Shown: positions 18,802 through 28,180, numbered from the stretch's first letter. The stretch is 64,000 bases of DNA from Streptomyces sp. NRRL F-6131 (GCA_000719695.1 JOHN01000031.1:47740-111739); one strand, 5' to 3'. Translations and numbers: made by a program. Notes: a model not told the origin generated them from the sequence alone.

Positions 18802-19617
18802 GTGACCACGCCGAAGCCCGCCGTCTACACCCATGGCCACCAGGAGCCGGTGCTGCGCTCGCACCGCTCCCGCACCGTCGAGAACTCCGCCGCCCACCTG
18901 CGCGACCACCTGCGCCCCGGGCAGGCGGTGCTGGACATCGGCTGCGGCCCCGGCACCATCACCGCCGACCTGGCCGAACGGGTCGGCCCGGACGGCCGGG
19001 TGGTCGCCGCGGACGCCTCCGCCGACGTCCTGGACGAGGCCGCCCGGTACGTCGCCGGGCGCGGCCTGTCCAACGTCTTCTTCGAGGTCGCCGACGTGCA
19101 CCGGTTGCCGTACGCGGACGGGGCGTTCGACGTGGTGCACGCCCACCAGGTGCTGCAGCACGTGACCGACCCGGTGGGCGCGCTGCGCGAGATGCGCCGG
19201 GTCACCGCCGAGGGCGGCGTGGTCGCCGTCCGGGACGTCGACTACGCGACCATGACCTGGTACCCCGAGGCGCCCGCCGTGGAGCGCTGGCTGGAGCTGT
19301 ACCGGCGGATCGCCCGGCACAACGGCGGGGAGCCGGACGCCGGACGGCGGCTGCTGTCCTGGGCCCGGGAGGCCGGCTTCACCGAGGTCACCGCCACGTC
19401 GAGCAGCTGGACGTACGCGACGCCCGAGCAGCGCGACTGGTGGGGCGGGATGTGGGCCGAGCGGATCGTGGACTCCGGGATCGCCCGGGCGGCGGTGGCC
19501 GAGGGGTTCGCGGACGAGGCCGAACTGGCCCGGATGGCGGCCGGGTGGCGGGAGTGGGCGGCGGCCGGGGACGGGTGGTTCGCGATGCTGCACGGGGAGG
19601 TGCTGGCCCGGCGCTGA
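18802..19617 (+). CDS. Class I SAM-dependent methyltransferase
   Basis: A 271-residue methyltransferase of the UbiE/methyltransf_11 type. The SAM-binding motif I is VLDIGCGPGTIT at 43-54, followed by VVAADASADVL (acidic end of beta 2), the ADVHRLPYADGAFD region and VHAHQVLQHVTDP after strand 4. The C-terminal half (WYPEAPAVERWLELYRRI) is of the kind that closes over small substrates. The GTG at 18802 has GAGGGGGA ahead and was chosen over a frame that runs back into the divergent gene. The substrate is unknown. Confidence 0.9.
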   Translation: MTTPKPAVYTHGHQEPVLRSHRSRTVENSAAHLRDHLRPGQAVLDIGCGPGTITADLAERVGPDGRVVAADASADVLDEAARYVAGRGLSNVFFEVADVHRLPYADGAFDVVHAHQVLQHVTDPVGALREMRRVTAEGGVVAVRDVDYATMTWYPEAPAVERWLELYRRIARHNGGEPDAGRRLLSWAREAGFTEVTATSSSWTYATPEQRDWWGGMWAERIVDSGIARAAVAEGFADEAELARMAAGWREWAAAGDGWFAMLHGEVLARR

Positions 19618-19808
19618 ACCGGGCGCGGGCGGTGGGGCGCGGGGGTGGTTCGTGCGGTGGGGAAAACGTGCGTGAGTGTTTCGCAAGATCCGGTAGAGTC
19701 GCGCGCCTGTTCCCGTACCCGACGGGCCGCCGCGCTCCGTCCGCGGGCTCCGCGGGTGTCGTCCTGCCGAGTTGTCGCCCGCCGTCCGCGGGCCGGGGGA
19801 GATCGCAC

Positions 19809-21422
19809 GTGTCCAAGCCCGAGTCCGTCGCCGCTGCCCCGGCGCCCGCGCCCGAGCCGGCGCCCCCCGTCGCGGACGCCCCGGACGCCGCGGACGGCTC
19901 CGCCGTCGAGGCCGAAAGGGCCGAAGGGGCCGACGGGGCCGACGGGCCCGCCGCTCCCGAGCGGGTCGGGCTGACCAAGACCGCGGCGGCACCGGTGCCG
20001 GACCCGAGGATCGCGCTCCTGGCGGCCACGCCGGCCGGGCCCCGTCCGCTTCCCGAGCCCGCCTCGGCGCCCGCGTCGGAGCCTGCGCCCGCGCCTGTGC
20101 CCGCTTCCGGGCCCGTGCCGGAGACCCCGGCCGCGCCCGGGCCTGTGCCCGTGCCCGTGCCCGAGGCCGAGGCCGCGCCCGAGCCCGCGCCGCCGGCCGA
20201 CCCGTGGGCGGCCCCGGCCGCCGCCCCCGCCCCGCCGGCCGGCTTCGTCGCCGACCCGTGGGCGGCTCCCGCCGGTGGGCCGCCCCCGGGCGACCCCGCC
20301 GCGCCGCGGCCGACCGGCTGGGCGGCCGTCGCCCCCGCCTCGCAGAGCGGCTTCCAGCCCGGGTTCGGCTACCCCCCGGCCCCGACCGGCACCAACGGCT
20401 TCGCGATCGCCTCGCTGGCCACCGCGCTGTTCTGCCTGTGGCCGCTGGCGCTGGTCTTCGCGATCGTCGCGCTGGTCCAGATACCCCGGCGGAACCAGAA
20501 GGGCCGGGGCCTGGCCGTCGCCGGACTGGTCCTCGGTGTCCTCGCGGTGATCGTCTCCCTGGTCGCGTTCATCGGGCTCGCCGCGCTCGGCTTCGAGGAG
20601 GAGCGCTACGGCGACGCCCGCCGCGGACCGAAGGGCTCGGTGGCCGTCAACGACCTGCGGACCGGCGACTGCTTCAACCAGCCGCCCGTCAGCCCCGGCC
20701 GGGACTCCGAGTCCGCCGGGATCTACTGGGTCCGGGTGGTGCCCTGCTCGGCCCCGCACCACGCCGAGGTCGCGGGCATCACCGTCCTCGCCGGCCAGGG
20801 CGCCGACTACCCCACCCGGAGCGAGATGAGCGCCAGTGCCGAGAAGCTCTGCGGCCCGGTGCGCGACGAGTACGCGCTCGACTCCTGGATCGTCCCCGAG
20901 GGGATGGACGGGTACTACTACTACCCGAGCGTCAACGGCTGGGCGACCGGCGACCGCCGGGTGATCTGCACCTTCCAGGACGAGCGGAAGCAGCACAGCG
21001 GCAGCGTCCACACCGACCGGACCAAGCTCACCCCGGCCCAGCGCGCCTACCTGGACGCGGTGCTCTCCTACAACAACGCGCTGCTCGCCGAGCCGGAGAA
21101 GGACGTCGCCGAGGCGCCGGCCGACTACCGGGCCTGGGCGAAGACGATGGCCGCCGCGTGCCGCAAGGAGGTCGCGGAACTCTCGGCCAACGGGGTCGAC
21201 TGGCCCGAGGGCGCCAGGGCCAAGCTGATCGAGCTGGGCGCGAACAAGCTGGACGCCGCCAACGCCTGGGACACCGCGGCCAAGACCACGGCTCCGGAGG
21301 CCCTGGAGCGCGAGGTCGCCAAGGCGCAGGCGCTGTCCGCCAAGAGCGGCAAGCTCGCGGTGGAGATCCGGGGCGCGCTGGGGCTGTCGACCGGCGAGCA
21401 GGCCGCCGACATCCGGGCCTGA
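19809..21422 (+). CDS. DUF4190 membrane protein with septum-formation-like extracytoplasmic domain
   Basis: A 537-residue protein. Residues 1-195 are almost wholly Ala, Pro and Glu with no predicted fold. Two membrane helices at about 198-255 (AIASLATALFCLWPLALVF and LAVAGLVLGVLAVIVSL) form the DUF4190 unit. The remainder is outside and begins VNDLRTGDCFNQPP, with further Cys in VVPCSAPHHAEVAG, KLCGPVRDEY and VICTFQD that can pair as disulfides, typical of the septum formation family. The GTG at 19809 has GGGGGAG seven bases ahead. The function is unknown; a link to envelope or division is inference. Confidence 0.82.
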   Translation: MSKPESVAAAPAPAPEPAPPVADAPDAADGSAVEAERAEGADGADGPAAPERVGLTKTAAAPVPDPRIALLAATPAGPRPLPEPASAPASEPAPAPVPASGPVPETPAAPGPVPVPVPEAEAAPEPAPPADPWAAPAAAPAPPAGFVADPWAAPAGGPPPGDPAAPRPTGWAAVAPASQSGFQPGFGYPPAPTGTNGFAIASLATALFCLWPLALVFAIVALVQIPRRNQKGRGLAVAGLVLGVLAVIVSLVAFIGLAALGFEEERYGDARRGPKGSVAVNDLRTGDCFNQPPVSPGRDSESAGIYWVRVVPCSAPHHAEVAGITVLAGQGADYPTRSEMSASAEKLCGPVRDEYALDSWIVPEGMDGYYYYPSVNGWATGDRRVICTFQDERKQHSGSVHTDRTKLTPAQRAYLDAVLSYNNALLAEPEKDVAEAPADYRAWAKTMAAACRKEVAELSANGVDWPEGARAKLIELGANKLDAANAWDTAAKTTAPEALEREVAKAQALSAKSGKLAVEIRGALGLSTGEQAADIRA

Positions 21423-21572
21423 CCCCCGGACCCGGCCCGTCCGCCGTCGGCCGTCTTACCGGCTGTTAACAGCCCCCGTACCGGCCGGTAGCGAACCCGG
21501 CGTAGTGTCCCGAGGAGCCCCGCCCCGACCCGACCCCCACGCGGGCCGGGGCCGGGGCCCGAGGACACGCCC

Positions 21573-21578
21573 TAGCCT
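21573..21578 (+). promoter_or_regulatory. -10 hexamer of the SPOR-like gene
   Basis: TAGCCT ends seven bases before the ATG at 21586 with no ribosome site. Confidence 0.4.
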
Positions 21579-21585
21579 GGACCGC

Positions 21586-21768
21586 ATGGACACCTTTCGG
21601 GTGATGCGGCAGGACGACAACGGCAACCGCTTCCAGGTCGTCGGCGGGATCGAGCGGGAGGCGGCCGAACGGCTCGCGGCCGAGTTCGAGGCGCGCGGCC
21701 ACAAGCAGCTGTACTGGGTCGAGGCCGAGCCCGCGGGTGCCGCGGAGGCGCGGGGGCCGCGCGGCTGA
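21586..21768 (+). CDS. Small SPOR-like protein
   Basis: A 60-residue cytoplasmic protein beginning MDTFRVMRQDDNGNRFQVVGG. The pattern of two short strands, a helix rich in Glu/Ala (REAAERLAAEFEARGH) and a final strand (KQLYWVEAE) resembles one half of a SPOR domain, and I recall similar streptomycete proteins carrying that label. No signal or membrane segment is seen. The frame opens at 21505, but the ATG at 21586 has a -10-like hexamer seven bases before it. It is followed 25 bases later by the Nudix gene. Confidence 0.72.
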   Translation: MDTFRVMRQDDNGNRFQVVGGIEREAAERLAAEFEARGHKQLYWVEAEPAGAAEARGPRG

Positions 21769-21779
21769 CCGGCACGCCG

Positions 21780-21785
21780 TAAGGT
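21780..21785 (+). promoter_or_regulatory. -10 hexamer of the Nudix gene
   Basis: TAAGGT ends eight bases before the ATG at 21794. The surrounding CACGCCGTAAGGTCGG is identical to the sequence ahead of the response regulator at 62407. Confidence 0.4.
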
Positions 21786-21793
21786 CGGTGTCC

Positions 21794-22234
21794 ATGGACG
21801 AGCCCATGGACCGGTCGGCGGTACCCGCCGACCCCGCGACGGAGAACCGGATCGTCGTCGGTGGTGCGCTGATCCACCGGGGGCGGGTGCTCGCCGCGCG
21901 GCGCAGCACGCCCGCCGAGGTGGCCGGGCGCTGGGAGTTCCCGGGCGGCAAGGCCGAGCCCGGCGAGACCGAGACCGAGGCGCTGGAGCGCGAGCTGATG
22001 GAGGAGCTGGGCGTCCGGGCCCGGGCGCTGACCCGGCTGCCCGGCGCGTGGCTGGTGCGGCCCGGTCTAGAGCTGCGGCTCTGGGCGGCCGAACTGCTCG
22101 CCGGCGACCCGCGCCCGCTCCAGGAGCACGACGAGCTGCGCTGGCTGGGCGCCGCCGAGCTGGCCGACGTCGACTGGCTCGACCACGACCGCGAGGTCCT
22201 GCCCGAAGTCGCCCGCCTCCTCGCCACCGCCTGA
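21794..22234 (+). CDS. Nudix hydrolase, (deoxy)nucleoside triphosphate pyrophosphohydrolase type
   Basis: A 146-residue MutT-like protein. The Nudix box (G-X5-E-X7-RE-X2-EE-X-G) is complete: GGKAEPGETETEALERELM followed by EELG, at about 54-77. The lead-in RWEFPGGK and the later HDELRWLGAAELADVDWL are typical of MutT/CTP pyrophosphohydrolase relatives that clean the nucleotide pool of damaged bases. The ATG at 21794 lies eight bases after a -10-like TAAGGT. Three 15-bp repeats begin a few bases beyond its stop. Confidence 0.9.
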   Translation: MDEPMDRSAVPADPATENRIVVGGALIHRGRVLAARRSTPAEVAGRWEFPGGKAEPGETETEALERELMEELGVRARALTRLPGAWLVRPGLELRLWAAELLAGDPRPLQEHDELRWLGAAELADVDWLDHDREVLPEVARLLATA

Positions 22235-22240
22235 GCCCGG

Positions 22241-22285
22241 ACCCCGCGCCGCCGGACTCCGCGCCGCCGGACCCCGCGCCGCCGG
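22241..22285 (+). repeat. Three tandem 15-bp repeats
   Basis: ACCCCGCGCCGCCGG, ACTCCGCGCCGCCGG and ACCCCGCGCCGCCGG follow one another right after the Nudix stop. The unit length is a multiple of three and would read Pro-Pro-Asp-Pro-Ala in one frame. Confidence 0.8.
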
Positions 22286-22499
22286 ACCCGCAGCACCGGC
22301 TCCCGGGCGCCGACCCCGCGTCCCCGCCTCCCGGCGGCGCGACGCGTGCGGCGCCGGTCGGGCAATCGGAAAGGCCGACGCGGCGGGCGGGATAGCCTTG
22401 GTCCTGCTGGGTATGTCACTTTTCGGCACCATTCGTCACCATCGGTGAGCCGCCGTCAGCCGGCGGCGCCGATCCCGAGCAGAGCCGGAGGCCCCGTCG

Positions 22500-25298
22500 G
22501 TGTCGAGGACCGGGAACGGCGGCGGGGGAGCGCGCCGGGCGGGCGCCGGGGGGAGCGCCGCCGCCCGCGCCCGGCTGCGCCGCGGCGCGAACCGCAGCGC
22601 GACGGGCACCCGGGCCGAGGCCCGGGGCGTGCGCCCTTCGCCCGCGCGCCGGCGCGGCGAGGGCGGTACCGGAGCCCCGGAGGCGGTGCGGCCCGCGCCG
22701 TCCCTGACGGTGCCCGACGCGCCCCCGCCGGCCGGCGTCCGCAGCCGCCCCGGCCGGCCGTTCCCCGGCGGCCCCCGCGCCGTCCCGGAGACCCCCGGCC
22801 GGGCCGGCCCCGGTACCGGCGGCAGCGGCACCGGCGAGGGCGCCGGCAGCCTCTTCGACGTGGTCAAGGTGGCCATCGCGATCCTCGACACCGCCGGACG
22901 GGTGACGCTCTGGAGCCCGGCCGCCGAGGAACTGCTCGGCTGGCCGAACGAGCTGCTGGTCGGGCGCCGGATCGACGACCTGATCCCCGACGAGGACCAG
23001 GTGGTCCGGATCCGGGCCGCGATCCAGGACACCCTGCGGTACGGCCACTGGTCGGGCCTCGCCGAGCTGCGCGACCGGGAGGGCGTCCCGGTGCTGGTCG
23101 ACGCCCGGATCTCGCTCCTGGTGGACGGCGACGGCACGCCGTTCCTGCAGGTCAACCTGGCCGAGGCGGCGGCCGTCCGGGCGGTGGAGCGCGACCTCGC
23201 GGTGCGTGACGCGCTGTTCGAGCAGTCCCCGCTGGGCATCGCGATCCTCGACACCGAGCTGCGCTACACGGCCGTCAACCGGACCCTCGCCGAGATGAAC
23301 GGCGTGGTGCCGGAGGAGCACGTCGGCCGCACCACCGGCGAGACCCTGCCGGAGCGGGCCGCCGACGAGATCACCGCGATCCAGCGCCAGGTGCTGGCCA
23401 CCGGCGAGCCGGTCATCGACGTCACGCTCGCCTCCCCGGTCACCGCCCGCTCCGGGTACCGCTCGATCTCCTACAGCCGGATGACCGACCGCGCCGGGCG
23501 GGTCCTCGGGATCTCCGGCACCGTGATGGACGTCACCGAGCGTTACCGGGCGGTCGCCAAGGTCGAGCACGCCCGTCGCCGCCTCTCGCTGCTCAACGAG
23601 TTCGGCTCCCGCGTCGGTGACCTGCTGGACGCCTCCCGGATCGCCCAGGAGCTGGCCAGTGCGGTGGTGCCCCGGCTGACCGACCACGCCGCCGTCATCC
23701 TGCTCCAGGCCGTCGCGCACGGTGACGACCTGCCCCGACACGGCCACGACCGGCGCACCTCGCTGCTCCAGCTCGGCACGGCCTCCGTCCAGGACGGCCC
23801 CGAGGTGGAGGTGATGCTGCGGCGCGGTGCCCGGATCACCTTCGCCGAGGACTCCGCCTGCGGCCGGGTGCTGCGCACCGGCGTCCCCGAGCTGCTCTCC
23901 GGCGCCGACCAGCTCAGCGACGTCACCTACGCCGGCGACCCGAAGATGCAGGCGGCGTACGACCTGGGCGTGCACTCGATGCTGGTGGTGCCGCTGCGGG
24001 CCCGGGGCATCGTGATCGGTCTGCTGCTGGTCAGCCGGGCCGGCTACCGCGAGGGCTTCGACCGGGACGACCTGGCGTTCACCGTCGAGCTGGCCGACCG
24101 GGCGGGCTCCTCGCTGGACAACGCCCGGCTCTACGCCCGGGAGCGCACCGCCGCCCTGACCCTCCAGCGCACCCTGCTGCCGCAGCAGGTGCCCCAGCCG
24201 ACCGGGGTCGAGGTCGCCTACCGGTACGTGCCCGGCAGCAGCGGCACCGAGGTCGGCGGGGACTGGTTCGACGTCATCCCGCTGCCCGGCGACCGCACCG
24301 CGCTGGTGGTCGGCGACGTGATGGGGCACGGCCTGCGGGCCGCCGCCACCATGGGCCGGCTGCGCACCGCCGTCCGCGTGCTGGCCGCCCTCGACCTGCC
24401 GCCGGACGTGCTGCTGCGGCACGTCCACGAGCTGGCCGACGACCTCGCCCAGGGGCCGGACGAGGCGCTGCTCGCCACCTGCGTGTACGCGGTGTTCGAC
24501 CCGGCCACCGCGACCCTGACGGTCGCCAAGGCCGGTCACATCCCGCCGGTGCTGGTGGTGCCGGGGGAGGAGTCGGACGGGCCGACCCGCACCGGCAGCC
24601 CGCTGCCCGGCGGCAGCGGCCGGATCCTGGAGCTGCCCTCCGGCGCCCCGCTCGGGGTCGGCGGCGTCCCCTTCGAGTCGGTCGAGCTGAAGATCCCCGA
24701 GGGCAGCCTGCTGGCGCTGTGCACCGACGGCCTGGTGGAGTCCCGGGACAAGGACCTGGACGTGGGGCTCGGCCGGCTGGTCACCGTGCTCCAGGAGCCG
24801 TACGCGTCGATCCAGGCGGCCTGCGAGGCGGTGCTGGACACCATGGAGCAGGGCCGCGAGCCGGACGACGTGGCGCTGCTGCTGGCCCGGCTCGGCCACG
24901 GGCAGTCCGGCACCCCGACGGCCGGCTGGACCCTGCCGGCCGAGCCGACCGCGGTCTCCCGGGCCCGTCGGCTGGTCCGCGCGACGCTGGCCGAATGGGG
25001 CGTCGAGGAGCTCACCGACACCGCCGAGCTGCTGGTCAGCGAGCTGGTCACGAACGCCGTCCGGTACGCGAGCGCGCCGATCGGGGTGCGGCTGACGCTC
25101 GGCGAGACGCTGCTGGTGGAGATCTCCGACCCGCTCCCGGACCCGCCGCGCGAGCGGCACGCCGCCGAGGCGGACGAGGGCGGGCGCGGTCTGGAGCTGG
25201 TCGCCCGGCTGGCGCTGCACTGGGGGGCCAGGGCCGAGGGGATGGGCAAGGTGGTCTGGTTCGAACAGGGGCTGCCCGGCAGCCCGCAGGCCGAGTAG
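22500..25298 (+). CDS. PAS-PAS-GAF-SpoIIE phosphatase with HATPase domain (first of two)
   Basis: A 932-residue signalling protein. A basic, low-complexity N-terminal tail (1-115) is followed by a PAS domain (~118-230), a second PAS (~235-345), a GAF domain (~360-540), a PP2C-type SpoIIE phosphatase (~555-790, GGDWFDVIPLPGDRTALVVG and DVMGHGLRAAATMG) and an RsbW-like HATPase (~805-925, SELVTNAVRYA, ADEGGRGLELV). Such proteins act on anti-sigma antagonists in partner-switching pathways; the partner is not encoded here. The GTG at 22500 has GGAGG about ten bases ahead. Confidence 0.9.
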   Translation: MSRTGNGGGGARRAGAGGSAAARARLRRGANRSATGTRAEARGVRPSPARRRGEGGTGAPEAVRPAPSLTVPDAPPPAGVRSRPGRPFPGGPRAVPETPGRAGPGTGGSGTGEGAGSLFDVVKVAIAILDTAGRVTLWSPAAEELLGWPNELLVGRRIDDLIPDEDQVVRIRAAIQDTLRYGHWSGLAELRDREGVPVLVDARISLLVDGDGTPFLQVNLAEAAAVRAVERDLAVRDALFEQSPLGIAILDTELRYTAVNRTLAEMNGVVPEEHVGRTTGETLPERAADEITAIQRQVLATGEPVIDVTLASPVTARSGYRSISYSRMTDRAGRVLGISGTVMDVTERYRAVAKVEHARRRLSLLNEFGSRVGDLLDASRIAQELASAVVPRLTDHAAVILLQAVAHGDDLPRHGHDRRTSLLQLGTASVQDGPEVEVMLRRGARITFAEDSACGRVLRTGVPELLSGADQLSDVTYAGDPKMQAAYDLGVHSMLVVPLRARGIVIGLLLVSRAGYREGFDRDDLAFTVELADRAGSSLDNARLYARERTAALTLQRTLLPQQVPQPTGVEVAYRYVPGSSGTEVGGDWFDVIPLPGDRTALVVGDVMGHGLRAAATMGRLRTAVRVLAALDLPPDVLLRHVHELADDLAQGPDEALLATCVYAVFDPATATLTVAKAGHIPPVLVVPGEESDGPTRTGSPLPGGSGRILELPSGAPLGVGGVPFESVELKIPEGSLLALCTDGLVESRDKDLDVGLGRLVTVLQEPYASIQAACEAVLDTMEQGREPDDVALLLARLGHGQSGTPTAGWTLPAEPTAVSRARRLVRATLAEWGVEELTDTAELLVSELVTNAVRYASAPIGVRLTLGETLLVEISDPLPDPPRERHAAEADEGGRGLELVARLALHWGARAEGMGKVVWFEQGLPGSPQAE

Positions 25299-25391
25299 CG
25301 GCCGGGGGCCGACGGGCCGTGCGCGGGGGGCGTGCGGGGGACGCCCGCGCGAGCCCGGGCGCGGGAACGCCGCTGCATATGCCACCGGAGG

Positions 25392-25421
25392 CCCCCGGGG
25401 GAGCGCGCGCTCCCCCGGGGG
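25392..25421. terminator. Perfect 30-bp palindrome after the first SpoIIE gene
   Basis: CCCCCGGGGGAGCGC is followed by its exact complement. Further out, TGCCAC and GTGGCA extend the dyad. It lies 94 bases after the stop, so it is probably a terminator. Confidence 0.65.
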
Positions 25422-25516
25422 GCGCGAGCGTGGCATTGTGGTTGCGCGGGCGGTAGGACAAAAACCTTCGCCCGATCTGATGTTGTGATGTTGAGGGCGT
25501 GTGAACGTACCCCTCG

Positions 25517-28180
25517 ATGATGAATACTCGGTCTTCTCGACATCCGGACGGTCGCGGGTTTGGAGGGGTCGGTCCGTTGAACAGCACCCCGGCGCGCAAT
25601 GCGCCGAGCAGCAGCGGTCATGCCGCTGTACCCGGGCAGGCCGGCGCCCAACCCGTGCCCGCCCCCGCCCAGCACCTGCCCGCCCCCGCCCGGGCCGCCC
25701 GCCCGGTCGCCGGGGGGCAGCGCTGGGGCGCCGGGGATCCGGGCTCGATCTACGACTACATCAGGGTCGCGACCTTCGCGATCGGCCCCGACGGCCGGAT
25801 CAGCCAGTGGAGCGAGCGCGCCGCCGAGTTCTTCGGCGTCACCGCCGTCGAGGCGGTCGGCGCCGACCCGGTGACCACCTTCGTCCCCCGCGAGCTCTGG
25901 CAGCGCGGCCGGACCAGGCTGGAGCGCACCCTGGCCGGCGAGGAGTGGGTCGGCACCGCCCCGTACCGGCACGCCGACGGCGGCGAGGGCCTCGCCGAGC
26001 TCTACCTCATGCCGGACAGCGCGCTGCCCACCGCCGGCGCCACCTGCCTCGCGGTCGACCTCGGCCGGCTCCGCCGGATCGAGACGGATCTCGCCGCATC
26101 GGAGGCGGTTTTCGGTCAGACTCCGACGGGCTTCGTCCTCTTCGACGACCGGCTGCGCCTCCAGCGGGTCAACGACGCGTTCGCCTCCGGGATGGGCCTG
26201 GCCCCCACCGACCTGGAGGGCCTCACCCCGCACGACATCTTCCCCGGCGCCGAGGCCGACCGGCTCACCGCCGCCCTGCGCAAGGTCCTCGCCAGCGGCG
26301 AGCCCGTCTTCGACCTGCGCTTCCACGCCGCCGTCCCGACCCGCGAGGGCAACCGGCTCTGGGCCGTCTCGCTCTACCGCCTCAACGGCGCGGCCGGCCA
26401 GCCGATGGGCGTCGCCGGGCAGGTCTCCGACGTCACCAGCCGGCACGTCGCCGAACGCGAGGCAGACGGCGTCCGCCGCAACCTCGCGCTGCTCAACGAG
26501 GCCAGCGCCCACATCGGCTCCACCCTCGACCTGGAGACCACCGCCAAGGAGCTGCTGGACGTCGTCGTCCCGCCGTTCTGCGACCTCGCCACCGTCGACC
26601 TGTACACCGCGCTGCTCTCCGGCGAGACCGTGCCCAGCGCCGGCCGGCTCGGCGACACCGTGCTCACCGACGGCAGCGGCGAACTGCGCCGGGTCGCGGT
26701 CTCCAGCGTGGTCGGCGGCGCCTCCTCGGTGCTCGGCTCGGTCACCGGCCTGCCCATCGCGGAGGCCGGCGGCACCCTCTGCTACCCGCGCCGCTCCCCG
26801 CACGCCCGGGCCCTGCGGACCGGCCGCAGCGTCGTCCCCGAGCCCGGGCCCGACCCGCTGCTGCGCTCCACCCTGATCGTCCCCCTGGTCGCCCGCGACC
26901 AGGTGCTCGGCCTGGTCCAGCTCTCCCGGGCGATCGGCAGCGAACCCTTCGACGCCCGCGACGTCGCCATCGCGGAGGAGCTCGTCGCCCGCGCCGCCGT
27001 CTGCATCGACAACGCCCGGCTCTACCGCCGCGAGCACGAGCGCGCGCTGATCCTCCAGCGCAGCCTGCTGCCCCCGGGCAACCCGGCCGCCAGCGGCCTG
27101 GAGATCGCCTGCCGCTACCTGCCCAGCAACAACAACACCGAGGTCGGCGGCGACTGGTTCGACGTCATCCCGCTGCCCGGCAACCGCACCGCCCTGGTCA
27201 TCGGCGACGTGATGGGCCGGGGCCTGCGCGCCGCCGTCGCCATGGGCCAGCTGCGCACCGCCGTCCGCACCCTCGCCATGCTCGACCTGGACCCGGCCGA
27301 GGTGCTCACCGCCCTGGACGAGATCGCCCGCGGCCTCGGCGACGACACCGCGCCGGCCGCCCGTTCCACCCCGTACGGGCGGCTCACCTCCACCGCCGAC
27401 GAGGAGGCCCGCGAGGTCTACCTGGCGACCTGCGTCTACGCGGTCTTCGACGCCGTCACCCGACGCTGTGTCTTCGCCAACGCCGGCCACCTGCCGCCCG
27501 TCCTGCTCGGCCCCGGCGAGCCGGCCCGGATGCTGGACGTCCCGCCCGGCCTGCCGCTCGGCGTCGGCGGCGAGCCCTTCGAGGAGGTCGAGCTGACCAT
27601 GCCGGACGGCGCCGTGCTCGGCCTCTACACCGACGGCCTGGTGGAGAGCCGCAAGCACCAGCTGGACGAGGGCCTGAAGGCCTTCCGCACCGCGCTCTCC
27701 GCCGACGGCAAGAGCCTGGAGGACCTCTGCGACCACGTCCTCGGTGAGCTCAACCCGCACCACGGCGAGGACGACATCGCCCTGCTGATGGCCAAGGTGC
27801 ACGCCTTCCCGGCGGACGCCGTCGGCCAGTGGTTCCTGCCGCCCGAGCCCACCTCGGTCGCCAAGGCCCGCGAGGCCGCGTGCAGCTGGCTGCTCGCCCG
27901 CGGCCTGGACGAGCTGGTCGACACCACCGAGCTGCTGGTCAGCGAGCTGGTCACCAACGCGCTGCGGCACGGCCGGGGCGAGATCCGGCTGCGGCTGCTG
28001 CGCGACCGGACCATGGTCTGCGAGGTCTGGGACGACGGCTACGCCCAGCCCCGGCAGCGGCGCGCCCACGAGACCGACGAGGGCGGCCGGGGACTCCAGC
28101 TGGTCAGCCTGCTCGCCGAACGCTGGGGCAGCCGGCGCACCCCCAAGGGCAAGATCGTCTGGTTCGAGCTGGGGCTCTAG
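25517..28180 (+). CDS. PAS-PAS-GAF-SpoIIE phosphatase with HATPase domain (second of two)
   Basis: An 887-residue paralogue of the preceding gene with the same domain order: tail (1-70), PAS (~75-180), PAS (~190-310), GAF (~325-505), SpoIIE phosphatase (~520-770, GGDWFDVIPLPGNRTALVIG, DVMGRGLRAAVAMG) and HATPase (~785-885, SELVTNALRHG, ETDEGGRGLQLV). It differs in the sensor parts, so the two probably answer different signals. The start is unsure: the ATG at 25517 has no ribosome site, while an in-frame TTG at 25577 has GGAGGGG ten bases ahead; starting there would remove 20 residues. Confidence 0.9.
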   Translation: MMNTRSSRHPDGRGFGGVGPLNSTPARNAPSSSGHAAVPGQAGAQPVPAPAQHLPAPARAARPVAGGQRWGAGDPGSIYDYIRVATFAIGPDGRISQWSERAAEFFGVTAVEAVGADPVTTFVPRELWQRGRTRLERTLAGEEWVGTAPYRHADGGEGLAELYLMPDSALPTAGATCLAVDLGRLRRIETDLAASEAVFGQTPTGFVLFDDRLRLQRVNDAFASGMGLAPTDLEGLTPHDIFPGAEADRLTAALRKVLASGEPVFDLRFHAAVPTREGNRLWAVSLYRLNGAAGQPMGVAGQVSDVTSRHVAEREADGVRRNLALLNEASAHIGSTLDLETTAKELLDVVVPPFCDLATVDLYTALLSGETVPSAGRLGDTVLTDGSGELRRVAVSSVVGGASSVLGSVTGLPIAEAGGTLCYPRRSPHARALRTGRSVVPEPGPDPLLRSTLIVPLVARDQVLGLVQLSRAIGSEPFDARDVAIAEELVARAAVCIDNARLYRREHERALILQRSLLPPGNPAASGLEIACRYLPSNNNTEVGGDWFDVIPLPGNRTALVIGDVMGRGLRAAVAMGQLRTAVRTLAMLDLDPAEVLTALDEIARGLGDDTAPAARSTPYGRLTSTADEEAREVYLATCVYAVFDAVTRRCVFANAGHLPPVLLGPGEPARMLDVPPGLPLGVGGEPFEEVELTMPDGAVLGLYTDGLVESRKHQLDEGLKAFRTALSADGKSLEDLCDHVLGELNPHHGEDDIALLMAKVHAFPADAVGQWFLPPEPTSVAKAREAACSWLLARGLDELVDTTELLVSELVTNALRHGRGEIRLRLLRDRTMVCEVWDDGYAQPRQRRAHETDEGGRGLQLVSLLAERWGSRRTPKGKIVWFELGL

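Noticed and set aside
16649..19617. Small biosynthetic gene cluster (HAD phosphatase, RibD-like enzyme, methyltransferase)
   Set aside because: The genes are on different strands with separate upstream regions, and no carrier, ligase or synthase gene is present.
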